NCBI RefSeq assembly: GCF_014201885.1 | Contig: NZ_JACHFN010000011.1 | Coordinates: 1 to 64,000, forward strand | Direction of reading: 5' to 3' | Length of the DNA: 64,000 bases | Source: Deinococcus budaensis | GTDB taxonomy: Bacteria; Deinococcota; Deinococci; Deinococcales; Deinococcaceae | The notes under the pieces: generated by a model | Told to the model about the DNA's origin: nothing | What the model saw: the letters and a program-made list of their open reading frames with translations, nothing else | Databases searched by the model: none | In this document: one piece after another, positions 1 to 21,382 of the stretch | Layout of the letters: the number at the start of each line of letters is the position of its first letter | How positions within the stretch are numbered: position 1 is the stretch's first letter | Program-made: the position numbers and the translations under genes

Positions 1-9
1 TAAACTGTG

Positions 10-46
10 ATGGAGTCGGTATCTAGCCATACCGACTCCATTTTTA
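10..46 (+). terminator. Rho-independent terminator of a gene upstream of the window
   Basis: A perfect 11-bp stem (TGGAGTCGGTA paired with TACCGACTCCA) closes an 8-nt loop and is followed by a T-rich run. The gene it ends lies outside the window; the first three bases, TAA, could be its stop codon but the frame cannot be checked. Confidence 0.85.
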
Positions 47-88
47 TGCGTTGTGGCCGTCACCCAGGGCGGCTGTCCCGACCCCTAA

Positions 89-439
89 ACGGCGTGTTAT
101 ATAGTAGATGAGGTAATTGGGGCGCGAAAGGCCAGAGCGTTCCTGGTTCCTCAACGAGAAGCAAATTCAAATTCTTTCTTGAATTTTCTCTACGACGCCC
201 GAGTGCTACACGTCTTAAAACGGAGTGTTTCATCCAAAGATAATCCTGGTGAAAGGTTCACTGTATTCAAAATCGACTACGGTTGTTATGTTGAGTTGCT
301 CAATACTAGCAACGCTCCTAAAGGACTATTCGACACTGGCGAAAACGACAACGAGAAATTCACCGAGGTGCCTCAGGATGACTACAGGTCAATTAGACGT
401 GCAATCCTTGATGTCAATAGCCTAAACACCTTTAGATGA
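89..439 (+). pseudogene. Low-GC 3' remnant of an unidentified gene
   Basis: One frame is open from the TAA at 86-88 to the TGA at 437-439 and reads like ordinary protein throughout, for example VDEVIGARKARAFLVPQ near the start and ERFTVFKIDYGCYVELL further on. Convincing protein sequence lies upstream of the first usable start (TTG at 179), and no ATG or GTG opens the frame. The likely reading is the C-terminal part of a larger protein whose 5' end is gone. The stretch is clearly poorer in GC than everything to its right. It resembles from memory the C-terminal region of some large P-loop NTPases, but I cannot name the family. The alternative is a real small gene of 86 codons starting at 179; no Shine-Dalgarno sequence supports that. 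Confidence 0.5.
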
Positions 440-534
440 AATCTTCTTAGCCACAGGACAGAAGCCGGATCACTCTATGCTTCCATAGGGATGAGACACT
501 ATTAGTGCAGTCAAACGCCTTTGCTCCTCACCCC

Positions 535-563
535 TTGCGCTCCCTCTCCTCATCCGCTACTCT
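535..563 (+). promoter_or_regulatory. Promoter of tRNA-Ser
   Basis: TTGCGC (535-540) and TACTCT (558-563) are 17 bp apart and end 10 bp before the mature tRNA 5' end, the right place for a sigma70-type promoter. Confidence 0.6.
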
Positions 564-569
564 GCCTAC

Positions 570-663
<94 letters not shown>

Positions 664-676
664 ACTGAGAGACTGA

Positions 677-703
677 GCCGCAGCCGCTGGTTGCGGCCTT
701 TTT
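677..703 (+). terminator. Terminator of tRNA-Ser
   Basis: The stem GCCGCA/TGCGGC (677-682 and 692-697) is followed by CTTTTT, 14 nt after the CCA end of the tRNA. Confidence 0.8.
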
Positions 704-758
704 CGTTGCCCGCACCGCTGCTCCCCGCCGAGCGCGGCCCGTACCGTTACGCTGGAGC

Positions 759-1166
759 ATGGCCGACGCGCTGCTGACCCTGCTGCTGTGGCTGCCCCTG
801 CCGCTGCTGCTGGCCTTCGGGACGGCGGGTCTGGCTGCCCTGGGGGAATGCCAGCGCACGGGGCGGCGCTCGGCGGGCTGGCGGGCCGTGACCTGGCTGG
901 CGACGGCGGCGGCCTGCGTGCCCCTGGTGCTGCCCCTGCTGGACGCGGCCCTGGGCGGACGCGGCTGGGCGGTGGACACCACGCCGCTGCTGCTGGGGCT
1001 GGCGCTCAGCGGGGCGCTCTACCTGCCCGCCGCCCGGCTGACCCGCCGGGAACGCGGCGGACGGCCCACCGCCGGGGTGCTGCTGTGGCCGCCCGCTTTC
1101 CTGCTGCTGGGGCTGCCCTGGGCCGGGGTGATTCTCAGCGTGCTGCTGGACGCGGTCCTGGGCTGA
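759..1166 (+). CDS. Small integral membrane protein, unknown function
   Basis: The product has 135 residues with about four hydrophobic segments (roughly residues 4-27, 45-63, 73-92 and 105-130) and short basic loops (RTGRRS, RLTRRERGG), so it should sit in the cytoplasmic membrane. I do not recognise a family. The ATG at 759 follows TACGCT by 5 nt (GGAGC), which could act either as a leaderless promoter or as a weak ribosome binding site. It stands alone between tRNA-Ser and a convergent MFS gene. Confidence 0.75.
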   Translation: MADALLTLLLWLPLPLLLAFGTAGLAALGECQRTGRRSAGWRAVTWLATAAACVPLVLPLLDAALGGRGWAVDTTPLLLGLALSGALYLPAARLTRRERGGRPTAGVLLWPPAFLLLGLPWAGVILSVLLDAVLG

Positions 1167-1169
1167 CGT

Positions 1170-2366
1170 TCAGGCCCGCCGCACCCGCCACGCGCTCAGC
1201 AGCGGCAGCAGGGCGAAGGCGGCGCAGGCATAAGCGAGCACCGGAAAACCCGCCCGCGCGATCACCACACCGCCCAGCAGCGTGCCCAGTCCGGCGGCCA
1301 CGTACCCCAGACCGTCGGTGACGCCCTGCGCGGCGGGGTGGCGGGCCAGGGCCTTGCTTCCGGCCACGAAGGCGAGGTTCCACCCCAGGCCCAACAGGAA
1401 CATGCTGACCCCCAACCACGCGGTTCCCGGCAGCGGCGCGGTCAGGGCGGCGGCCAGCAGCAGCCCCGCGCCGCCCACGTAGCCGAAGCGCAGGCCCAGG
1501 CGGTCGATCAGCGGGCCGGTCACCCACCCGAAGGCGAACATGCCTGCCACGTGGCCCGAGATCAGCGCGGCCACGCTGCCGTGGTCCATGCCCGCGTGGT
1601 GAGCACGCAGCGGCGTGAGGCTCATCAGCGTGACCATCAGCCCCTGCGCGGTGGCGAGGGCCAGGGCGGTCGAGCGCACCCCCGGCACCCCAAAGGCCTG
1701 CCGGACGGAGAGGCGGGGGGCCGTGATCGTCTCCCCGGCCCCGACCGGGGCACGCAGCGGCCTCCAGACGCCGATCAGCAGCGCCGCCAGGGCCAGCAAC
1801 CCCGCGCCCACCAGCCACCCGGCGACCTCGGCGGTGGTGCCCAGGCGGTTGCCCAGGCCCTCGACCGCGCCGGAAAAGCCGGTGATCACAAAGGACCCCA
1901 GCACGCTGGTCAGCATCAGGAGGCCCAGGGCGGTGCCGCGCCGCCCCTCGGGGACGCTTTCGGCGGCGGCGTACCGCGCCTGCTGGTAGCCGCCCTGCGC
2001 CGCCCCGACCAGGGCCGCGCCCAGCAAGAAGAGCGGCACCGCCCCGGCCCGCGCCCCCAGGAAGCCCAGCCCGGCCCCCACCGCCCCCAGCATAAAGGCC
2101 AGCCCCAGCCCCGTCCGGCGGCCCAGGCGCAGCATCAGCGCCCCGAAGAACCCCGCCGAGAGGGCCGCCGCCGCGCTGATCAGGGTGCTGGGCAGCCCGA
2201 CGAGGCTCTCGCGGCCCAGGCCACTCATAATCAGGCTGGCGAGAACGGTGCTGACGGTGGTCGCGCCCGTGGCGAGGGCCTGCGCGCCGTACAGCGGGGC
2301 GAGCCGCCCCAGCGGCAGGGCCGCCGACGTGGGAACAGCCGGGACGGGCCGCGTCTCGGCGCTCAC
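1170..2366 (-). CDS. MFS transporter
   Basis: The protein has 398 residues, the usual size for a 12-helix major facilitator superfamily carrier. Hydrophobic segments run through the whole length, and a basic loop of the MFS type, LRLGRRTGLG, follows helix 2 (about residues 82-91). MFS carriers move small solutes or drugs across the inner membrane by facilitated or proton-coupled transport; the substrate cannot be told. The start is GTG at 2366, 45 bp after the stop of the B12-binding subunit gene, so the two may be co-transcribed. The gene converges with the small membrane protein, with only 3 bp between stops. Confidence 0.85.
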   Translation of the reverse strand: MSAETRPVPAVPTSAALPLGRLAPLYGAQALATGATTVSTVLASLIMSGLGRESLVGLPSTLISAAAALSAGFFGALMLRLGRRTGLGLAFMLGAVGAGLGFLGARAGAVPLFLLGAALVGAAQGGYQQARYAAAESVPEGRRGTALGLLMLTSVLGSFVITGFSGAVEGLGNRLGTTAEVAGWLVGAGLLALAALLIGVWRPLRAPVGAGETITAPRLSVRQAFGVPGVRSTALALATAQGLMVTLMSLTPLRAHHAGMDHGSVAALISGHVAGMFAFGWVTGPLIDRLGLRFGYVGGAGLLLAAALTAPLPGTAWLGVSMFLLGLGWNLAFVAGSKALARHPAAQGVTDGLGYVAAGLGTLLGGVVIARAGFPVLAYACAAFALLPLLSAWRVRRA

Positions 2367-2411
2367 TGGACTTCGGTGCTCATGCGGTCTCTGGGGTTCA
2401 CGGGGAGCGCT

Positions 2412-2831
<420 letters not shown>

Positions 2832-2865
2832 GCTGAGTTCCTCCTGGGACCTGCTCTCAGAGCGC

Positions 2866-2871
2866 ATTGTA
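2866..2871 (-). promoter_or_regulatory. -10 box of the B12-binding subunit gene
   Basis: TACAAT on the minus strand lies 34 nt before the ATG, leaving room for a short leader containing the AGGAGG site. I see no good -35 match. Confidence 0.5.
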
Positions 2872-2932
2872 GCCGCCTGCCGCGCGCAGGAATCTTCAGG
2901 CGGCGGTCACTGGAGGGGTTCAGACTGGGAGG

Positions 2933-4063
<1,131 letters not shown>

Positions 4064-4064
4064 A

Positions 4065-4151
4065 GGGCGTGTGGCCCGTGGCCTGTGGAGGCTGGGGCGC
4101 TGGCCTGAGCTTCCGCCCCTCTCCACGCCACCAGCGACGGGCCACACGCCC
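4065..4151. repeat. Long inverted repeat filling the gap between convergent genes
   Basis: A perfect 15-bp stem is formed by GGGCGTGTGGCCCGT (4065-4079) and its complement at 4137-4151; a second, inner pair (GTGGAG at 4085-4090 and CTCCAC at 4121-4126) extends the fold. It starts 1 bp after one stop codon and ends just before the stop of gltX. It has no T-run on either strand, so it is not a classical intrinsic terminator, though it could act as a two-sided transcription barrier. Confidence 0.8.
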
Positions 4152-5597
<1,446 letters not shown>

Positions 5598-5638
5598 AGG
5601 ATACGGGCCTGGGGGCGGGGCGCCCTATCCTCGGGGCC

Positions 5639-6184
5639 ATGCTCTCGGCCCAGACCACCCGTTTTTTCGGCTACTACCCCGGCACCGTCGCCCTCGTGAC
5701 CGCCGAGCACACGGACACGCGCAATGTGCTCAGCGTGGGGTGGCACACCGCCTTGAGTGCCGAGCCGCCGCTGTACGGGGTGGCGGTGGGGCGAGAACGC
5801 GCGACCCATCCGCTGATCGTGGAGAGTGGACGCTTCGGCGTGAACTTCCTGCCCTTCGCGGCGGCGCGGGCCGTGCAGGGGGCGGGCGTGCTGAGCCTGC
5901 ACGACGGTGGAGACAAGTTCGCGCGGCTGGGTTTGGCAGTGTTGCCGGACGCAGGGCTGGCCCTCGCCGGGGCTTACCTGCACTACACCTGCGAGGTGGT
6001 GGAGGTGGTGCCGACGGGCGACCATGACCTCTTCGTGGGGCGGGTGACGGGGGTGCGGTACGACCCGGCGATGTACGACGACTCCGGGCTGTTCGCGGGC
6101 GAGGCGGCCGTGTACCTGGGCCGCAGCGCGTACGTGACGACGGCCCCGGGGAGAGCGGTCTACCCGCCCGAGGACTTCGCATGA
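5639..6184 (+). CDS. Flavin reductase-like (FMN-binding split-barrel) protein
   Basis: The 181-residue protein looks like the flavin reductase-like split-barrel family: an N-terminal PGTVALVTAEH...NVLSVGWHTALSAEPPLYGVAVG stretch, then FGVNFLP and a C-terminal VGRVTGVRYD. Members bind FMN and reduce flavins or use them as cofactor; the electron partner is unknown. TATCCT (5626-5631) lies 7 nt before the ATG with no Shine-Dalgarno sequence, so the transcript is probably leaderless. Its TGA overlaps the ATG of the next gene (ATGA, 6181-6184), so the two are translationally coupled. Confidence 0.8.
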   Translation: MLSAQTTRFFGYYPGTVALVTAEHTDTRNVLSVGWHTALSAEPPLYGVAVGRERATHPLIVESGRFGVNFLPFAAARAVQGAGVLSLHDGGDKFARLGLAVLPDAGLALAGAYLHYTCEVVEVVPTGDHDLFVGRVTGVRYDPAMYDDSGLFAGEAAVYLGRSAYVTTAPGRAVYPPEDFA

Positions 6185-7419
6185 CCGGCGGCAGGTCTGC
6201 GGCGCTTCGGGTGGCGCTGTGGCATCCCGACGGCTTACGGGTGCTGCTGCGGGACGGTGCATTGCCGCAGGTGGAGCTGGCTGCGGACGCGGACCTGACC
6301 GCCAGCCTGCGCGCCGCCTGGGGGCTGGAGAGCTGGTTGCTGCACGACGGCGGGCGGGCGATGGGCCGGGAAGGCGCGGCACAGCTTCAGGCGCTTGGGG
6401 ATCAGGCGCCGGGGGGGTTCGGGTGGGGCCAGGCCGACCTCAGCCCCCTGGCAGGCGCGAGGGCGTGGCAGCGCCCCGGGTGGCCGCAGCGGGCCGCTTC
6501 GGTGCTGGAAACGGCGCTGGAACAGGTGGGCCTCCGCCGCACCGGCAGGCTGGACCCCGTCCACCATCACGATCTCGTCGCCGTGGTGCGGGCGCAGACG
6601 GAGAGGGGCGCCGTGTACCTCAAGGCCAGCGAAACTGGGCGCGAGGCGGCGGTGACGGCGCGGCTCGCCCAGACGCTGCCGGACCTCCTTCCGCCGCTGC
6701 TGTGGGCCGATCCCGGGGCGGGGCTGCTGGTGAGCGCCTCGGGGGGCAAGCTGCTGGACGGCGTGGCCGAACTGACCGCCTGGGAACAGGCCCTGGAACG
6801 CCTCGCCCGGTTGCAGACGGGGGCCGACGCCACCGCCCTCGCCAGGCTCGGTTGCCCCGCCTGGCCGCTCGACGAGGTGACCGGGCGAGTGGACACTCTG
6901 CTGGGCGACCGGGCGGCCCTGGAGACCTGGGGGCTGGGGCCTGAGCACATCGGAACGCTGGAAGAAGCGCGGCCCGCCGTCCGGTCGGCCTTCCGGGACC
7001 TCGGGGCGCTGGGTCTGCCGGACCTGCCCGCCCACGGGGACGCCCATCCCCGCAACGCCCTGCATGGCCCGCGCGGCAGCGTCTGGTTCGACCTGAGCGA
7101 GGCGGCGAGTGCGGCGCACCCCTTCATGGACGCGGGGTGGTTCCTGGCCTTTACGCTGCACCCGGCGCGGGCAAAGCTGCCCGTCAGGCTGGCCCAGGCC
7201 GATCTGGAAGCCCGGCTGGCAGCGGCTTACGTGAACGCCCTGGGCTGCCCCGGCGCCGACCGACTGCTGTTGAAGACTCTGCCCCTGGCCCTGCTGCACC
7301 GCGCCGCCGTCTACGACGCGCAATTCCGGGGGTGGGAAGGCACGGTGCCGGGATGGCGCCCCGAGTACACGCCCTTTTACTTGAAACAGGCCGTGCGGGA
7401 ACTCGCCCGGCTGGCCTGA
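6181..7419 (+). CDS. Aminoglycoside phosphotransferase-like kinase
   Basis: The C-terminal half carries the Brenner-type catalytic stretch of the APH/choline-kinase fold, LPAHGDAHPRNALHG (about residues 282-296), with catalytic Asp and metal-binding Asn, followed by the second acidic motif VWFDLSEA. Upstream, AVYLKASETGREAAVTARL resembles the ATP-binding lysine and helix of the kinase N-lobe. The first 110 residues match nothing I recognise. Such proteins transfer phosphate from ATP to a small hydroxylated substrate; the context does not identify it. The 412-residue length is somewhat long for the family. It overlaps the flavin reductase-like gene by 4 bp. Confidence 0.75.
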   Translation: MTGGRSAALRVALWHPDGLRVLLRDGALPQVELAADADLTASLRAAWGLESWLLHDGGRAMGREGAAQLQALGDQAPGGFGWGQADLSPLAGARAWQRPGWPQRAASVLETALEQVGLRRTGRLDPVHHHDLVAVVRAQTERGAVYLKASETGREAAVTARLAQTLPDLLPPLLWADPGAGLLVSASGGKLLDGVAELTAWEQALERLARLQTGADATALARLGCPAWPLDEVTGRVDTLLGDRAALETWGLGPEHIGTLEEARPAVRSAFRDLGALGLPDLPAHGDAHPRNALHGPRGSVWFDLSEAASAAHPFMDAGWFLAFTLHPARAKLPVRLAQADLEARLAAAYVNALGCPGADRLLLKTLPLALLHRAAVYDAQFRGWEGTVPGWRPEYTPFYLKQAVRELARLA

Positions 7420-7422
7420 CCC

Positions 7423-11621
<4,199 letters not shown>

Positions 11622-11691
11622 GGGCGGAGAATAGCGCACGCCGTTCTGTTGTGGACGGAATAGGAGTTGCAATTGAGGGACTGGGACAACG

Positions 11692-11721
11692 AAAACCGCC
11701 CCGCGTGGAGGCGGAGCGGTT
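11692..11721 (-). terminator. Terminator of the lipoprotein gene
   Basis: On the minus strand AACCGCTCCGC pairs with GCGGGGCGGTT (one G-T pair) around a 6-nt loop and is followed by TTCGTT, directly downstream of the stop at 11736. Confidence 0.75.
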
Positions 11722-11735
11722 GGGGGAGCGAGGGC

Positions 11736-12521
11736 TTAGCGGAAGAAGGGGAGTTGAAAGCGTGCCTTGAGGTCGGTGAGGTTCAGGCCCGCCGCTTTCA
11801 GGCTCGCTGCGCCCAGCGGAGAGGCCACATCCGTCTCCCCCAGGTACAGCCAGTCGGCCGGGAAGCTGCCGCTCCCGAGGTTGACGCCGCCAACGAACAT
11901 GTCCTCAGTCAGCTTGAGGTCGAGCGCGATGGTGGTCTTGTTCCAGCCCTGCCGGAGCTGCCAGTCCACATTCAGGCTGGCGCTGGTGCCCTCCACGGTG
12001 CAGGTCTGGGTGCCCTTGATGGTCACGGCGCGGTCGACGTAGACGAGCACACCCGCCGTCACCGTCAGGCTGGTGTAATTTCCGGCACTGTCCTTGTTGA
12101 ACCGGAACGCCGCCGGAGCGACCTCGCCGTCCTTGGCGGCATCGACGCGCAGGTCCAGACCCGTTCCGTTCGCCTGGCCGCTGCTCGTGACCGTGCCGGT
12201 GCAGCCCTCGACCGGGTTCAGATCGCTCACGTCCAGCGAGGTCAGCAACTCGGGAGCCACCGTCTGCGGAAGCGGCAGGTTGAAGCTGCCGTCTGCCGCC
12301 AGCGAGGTGCGGGCGAGTTCCTTACCACCGAACTCCTCCGCAATCAGGGTTCCCGCGCCGCCCGTCCAGGCCTGGGTTCCAAACGTCAGGGTGCTCTCGT
12401 TGAAGGTCGGCTCCTTCAAAACACCCGATACAGCGGTCACGTCGCTGGGACGCGGATTGCGGTCACAGGAGGCGAGGAGCAGGCCGGAGCACGTCAGCGT
12501 CAACAGGGCAATGTTTTTCAT
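11736..12521 (-). CDS. Secreted lipoprotein, unknown function
   Basis: The 261-residue product starts with a lipoprotein signal: a hydrophobic core (IALLTLTCSGLLL) followed by the lipobox LASC, so Cys18 should be lipidated and the protein anchored in the envelope. The mature part is rich in Thr, Ser and Gly with alternating beta-strand-like stretches and a single pair of further cysteines (EGCTGTV and TQTCTVEG) that may form a disulfide. No known domain is recognised. The ATG at 12521 is chosen for the signal peptide and for GAAGGGG shortly upstream; further upstream codons would precede the signal. It has its own terminator and lies upstream of mutS on the same strand. Confidence 0.8.
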   Translation of the reverse strand: MKNIALLTLTCSGLLLASCDRNPRPSDVTAVSGVLKEPTFNESTLTFGTQAWTGGAGTLIAEEFGGKELARTSLAADGSFNLPLPQTVAPELLTSLDVSDLNPVEGCTGTVTSSGQANGTGLDLRVDAAKDGEVAPAAFRFNKDSAGNYTSLTVTAGVLVYVDRAVTIKGTQTCTVEGTSASLNVDWQLRQGWNKTTIALDLKLTEDMFVGGVNLGSGSFPADWLYLGETDVASPLGAASLKAAGLNLTDLKARFQLPFFR

Positions 12522-12580
12522 GACCCCTTCACCGTAGCCCCGGCCAGGAAGCATCGCAAGCAGATTTGCCCAGCCTTCCC

Positions 12581-12703
12581 CTATTCGTCGCACCCCAGAG
12601 CGCGCAGCAGGTCAAGGTCGGTGATGGCGGGGGGCGCGGGGCGCGCGGGCGAGGGGCGGGCCGGGGAACGGCGGGTCAGCAGCCGGATCAAAAAGACACG
12701 CAT
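12581..12703 (-). CDS. Possible small protein of 40 residues
   Basis: A 40-codon frame starts at ATG 12703 with GAGG six nucleotides upstream. It encodes a basic hydrophobic N-terminus (MRVFLIRLLTRR), a Pro/Ala/Arg linker and the acidic end TDLDLLRALGCDE. Upstream on the same strand are TAAGAT (12732-12737), usable as a -10, and a dyad TTAAC-N9-GTTAA. Nothing identifies a function; in GC-rich DNA a frame this short can occur by chance, so only the ribosome binding site and the upstream AT-rich promoter-like DNA argue for it. Confidence 0.4.
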   Translation of the reverse strand: MRVFLIRLLTRRSPARPSPARPAPPAITDLDLLRALGCDE

Positions 12704-12734
12704 GAGGAACCTCGTTTCTGATGTGGGGCTGATC

Positions 12735-12753
12735 TTAACTGAAGACTTGTTAA
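12735..12753. promoter_or_regulatory. AT-rich dyad TTAAC-N9-GTTAA
   Basis: A perfect 5-bp inverted repeat with a 9-bp spacer lies in the AT-rich gap between the small minus-strand frame and phhB. It overlaps the TAAGAT box at 12732-12737, a good place for a repressor. The rest of the 12704-12853 gap shows only the phhB promoter. Confidence 0.35.
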
Positions 12754-12853
12754 AGATGTGAGAAATCGCATACACCTGACGGGGGGCCATGGGGGCGCTG
12801 CACCGCGTTCCGCCTGGGGCGGCGTGCGCCGGGGCCTCCCGTAGCATGGCCGC

Positions 12854-13189
12854 ATGACCTACGACCCGCGCATGGGCTACGACCCCGCCCGCAAACTGAC
12901 CGACGGCGACGTGCAGGAGCGCAAACCGGAAGGCTGGTGGGGCGACGACGGCAAGCTGTTCCGGGAATTCAAGTTCGGCAGCTATCAGGAGGGCGTGGAC
13001 TTCGCGGTGCGGGTCGCGGCGCTGGCCGAGGCGCGGGACCACCATCCCGACATCCATATCTATTACCGGCGGGTGCGGCTGAATTTCTTCACCCACAGCG
13101 TGGGCGGCGTCACGGACCTCGACCTGGAGGGGGCGCAGGCGGTCAATGCCCTGCTGGGCGGGCAGTCCGGGGGGGACGCGCAGCCTTGA
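12854..13189 (+). CDS. phhB: Pterin-4a-carbinolamine dehydratase
   Basis: The enzyme dehydrates 4a-hydroxytetrahydropterin, recycling the pterin cofactor of aromatic amino-acid hydroxylases. The 111-residue protein has the family motif around DHHPDIHIYYRRVRLNFFTHSV (given here as residues about 69-90) with the catalytic His pair, the third His in THSVGG and the following TDLD. The N-terminus also shows the usual W..... FREFKFGSYQEGVDFA fold. TAGCAT lies 6 nt before the ATG, so the mRNA is probably leaderless. The last codons overlap the TTG start of the thioesterase gene. Confidence 0.92.
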   Translation: MTYDPRMGYDPARKLTDGDVQERKPEGWWGDDGKLFREFKFGSYQEGVDFAVRVAALAEARDHHPDIHIYYRRVRLNFFTHSVGGVTDLDLEGAQAVNALLGGQSGGDAQP

Positions 13190-13650
13190 AGCTCCGGATT
13201 CCCGACGCCGACGTGCTGTGGAGTGCCCTGGCGCCCGAGCGCAAGCACGAGCTGACCCTGACCGTGCAGCCCGGCGACCTCGACGACCTGCACCACGTCA
13301 ACAACACCGTGTATCTGGCCTGGTGCGAGCAGGTGGCCCGTGCCCACGCGCTGCGGCAGGGGATGGGCACCGCCGCCCTGATCAAGCTGGGCGCCGTGCC
13401 GGTTGCCCGGCAGCACATCATCACCTACCACAAGCCTGCGCTGCTGGGCGACCCGGTCCGCATCCGCACCGCCCTGACCGTCAGCGCGGGTGTCCGCAGC
13501 ATCCGCGCCTATACCCTCGACCGCGCCACCCCAGACGGCGCGGACGGCGAACGCCTGGCCGAGTGCCAGACCGAGTGGGTCTGGGTGGACCCCGTGACCG
13601 GACGGCCCAAGCGCACCCCGCGCGAGGTGCTGGAGGCGTTCGGGTTCTGA
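13186..13650 (+). CDS. Acyl-CoA thioesterase, hotdog (4HBT) family
   Basis: The 154-residue protein shows the 4-hydroxybenzoyl-CoA thioesterase-type hotdog signature near residue 28: PGDLDDLHHVNNTVYLAWCEQVARAH (residues about 26-51), where the Asp and the His-Val-Asn-Asn segment match the active site of the family. Substrates are acyl-CoA esters, unknown here. The best start is TTG at 13186, overlapping the phhB stop (TTGA); a GTG at 13214 is possible but out of context. Coupling to phhB suggests a shared mRNA rather than a shared pathway. The 270 bp that follow (13651-13920) show no gene or clear signal. Confidence 0.82.
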   Translation: MKLRIPDADVLWSALAPERKHELTLTVQPGDLDDLHHVNNTVYLAWCEQVARAHALRQGMGTAALIKLGAVPVARQHIITYHKPALLGDPVRIRTALTVSAGVRSIRAYTLDRATPDGADGERLAECQTEWVWVDPVTGRPKRTPREVLEAFGF

Positions 13651-13920
13651 GGGTGGGAAGGAGGCGGGAGCCGCTCCCCCCTGAGCCGGGAGAGAAGAGC
13701 AGAAGCTAAAGCTTTCCAACGACAGGCACAGCGGACGCCGCACAGGTGCGAGTGAGCTGTTCCCGCACCGCCTTCCCCCCGCCCTGCTCGCGCCGCTCCC
13801 TGGGTGAAAGCAGCGTGACCGCACCAAGATCAAACGTTCCGGCTGAGAACCACGCCCACCAGCGCCGCCCGTCTGCCCTTGCCGAGCGCAGCGATGAGCT
13901 TCCCCGACTCCAACCTGCCC

Positions 13921-14541
13921 CTACCGCCCCAACGCCACCCGAAGCCCCAGCAACACCATCGCCCCGCCCGTCACCCGCTCCAGCCCGGCCCGCACCCGGG
14001 GCGCACGCAACCGGGGCGCCAGCGTGCCGATCAGCAGCACCAGCGTTCCCAGCCACAACACCCCCCACGAGAAATGAATCAGCGCCAGCCCCAGCGCGTG
14101 CCCCAGTGCCCCCGGTCCCGGCGGCACGAACTGCGGCAGCACCGTGAGGTAAAAGAGCGCGACCTTGGGATTCAAGACGTTGGTGGTCAGCCCCTGCCCG
14201 AGCGCGGCCCCGAACCCCAGGGAAGGCCGGACCGCCTCCGCTGTGGCCTGCGCCGTGTGGCGCGCGTCCAGCCAGGCGCGCACACCCAGATACAGCAGGT
14301 AGGCGGCGCCCGCCAGCTTGACCGCCTCGTACAGGGCGGCGCTGCGGGCCAGAATCACGCTGAGGCCCAGGGCGCTGAGTGCGGCGTGGAACAGCAGGCC
14401 GCTGGATACGCCCAGCACCGCGCCGAAGCCTGCCGGGCGCCCCCCGGCCAGGGCGGCCCGGGTCACCAGCGCCGTGTCGGCCCCCGGCGTGAGCGTCAGC
14501 AGCAGCGAGAACACCACGAAGCCCAGCAGGGAGCCGTCCAT
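13921..14541 (-). CDS. LysE/RhtB family amino-acid exporter
   Basis: The 206-residue membrane protein has the size and signatures of the LysE family: an early TPGADTALVTRAALAGGRPAG (about residues 18-38) and NVLNPKVALFYLTVLPQFV (about residues 118-136), with five to six hydrophobic helices. Members export amino acids or their derivatives. It follows kynU on the same strand by 42 bp, so it may export a product of kynurenine breakdown, but TACGCT 5 nt before its ATG suggests it also has its own leaderless promoter. Confidence 0.9.
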   Translation of the reverse strand: MDGSLLGFVVFSLLLTLTPGADTALVTRAALAGGRPAGFGAVLGVSSGLLFHAALSALGLSVILARSAALYEAVKLAGAAYLLYLGVRAWLDARHTAQATAEAVRPSLGFGAALGQGLTTNVLNPKVALFYLTVLPQFVPPGPGALGHALGLALIHFSWGVLWLGTLVLLIGTLAPRLRAPRVRAGLERVTGGAMVLLGLRVALGR

Positions 14542-14583
14542 GCCCCAGCGTAGCGGGTGCCGGGACGCGCGGGCGTGGCTGGC

Positions 14584-16406
<1,823 letters not shown>

Positions 16407-16471
16407 GGCCAAGAGGCTAGCAGCTCCCGGCGGCCCGCTCCGGGTCCGGTCTCCCCCATCTGACCGCCGCC

Positions 16472-21323
<4,852 letters not shown>

Positions 21324-21339
21324 GCGGCACCAAGCAGCG

Positions 21340-21374
21340 AAGCCCGCCCCACTTGCACGGGGCGGGCCTTTGCT
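21340..21374 (+). terminator. gyrB terminator
   Basis: GCCCGCCCC (21342-21350) pairs with GGGGCGGGC (21359-21367) around an 8-nt loop and is followed by CTTTGC, 18 bp after the gyrB stop. Confidence 0.8.
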
Positions 21375-21382
21375 TGCGGCCT

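Noticed and set aside
11622..11735. Possible RDRM before mutS
   Set aside because: No TTAyGT/ACrTAA dyad is present; only TTGCAATTG-like short matches occur. The -10 TATTCT explains the start without it.
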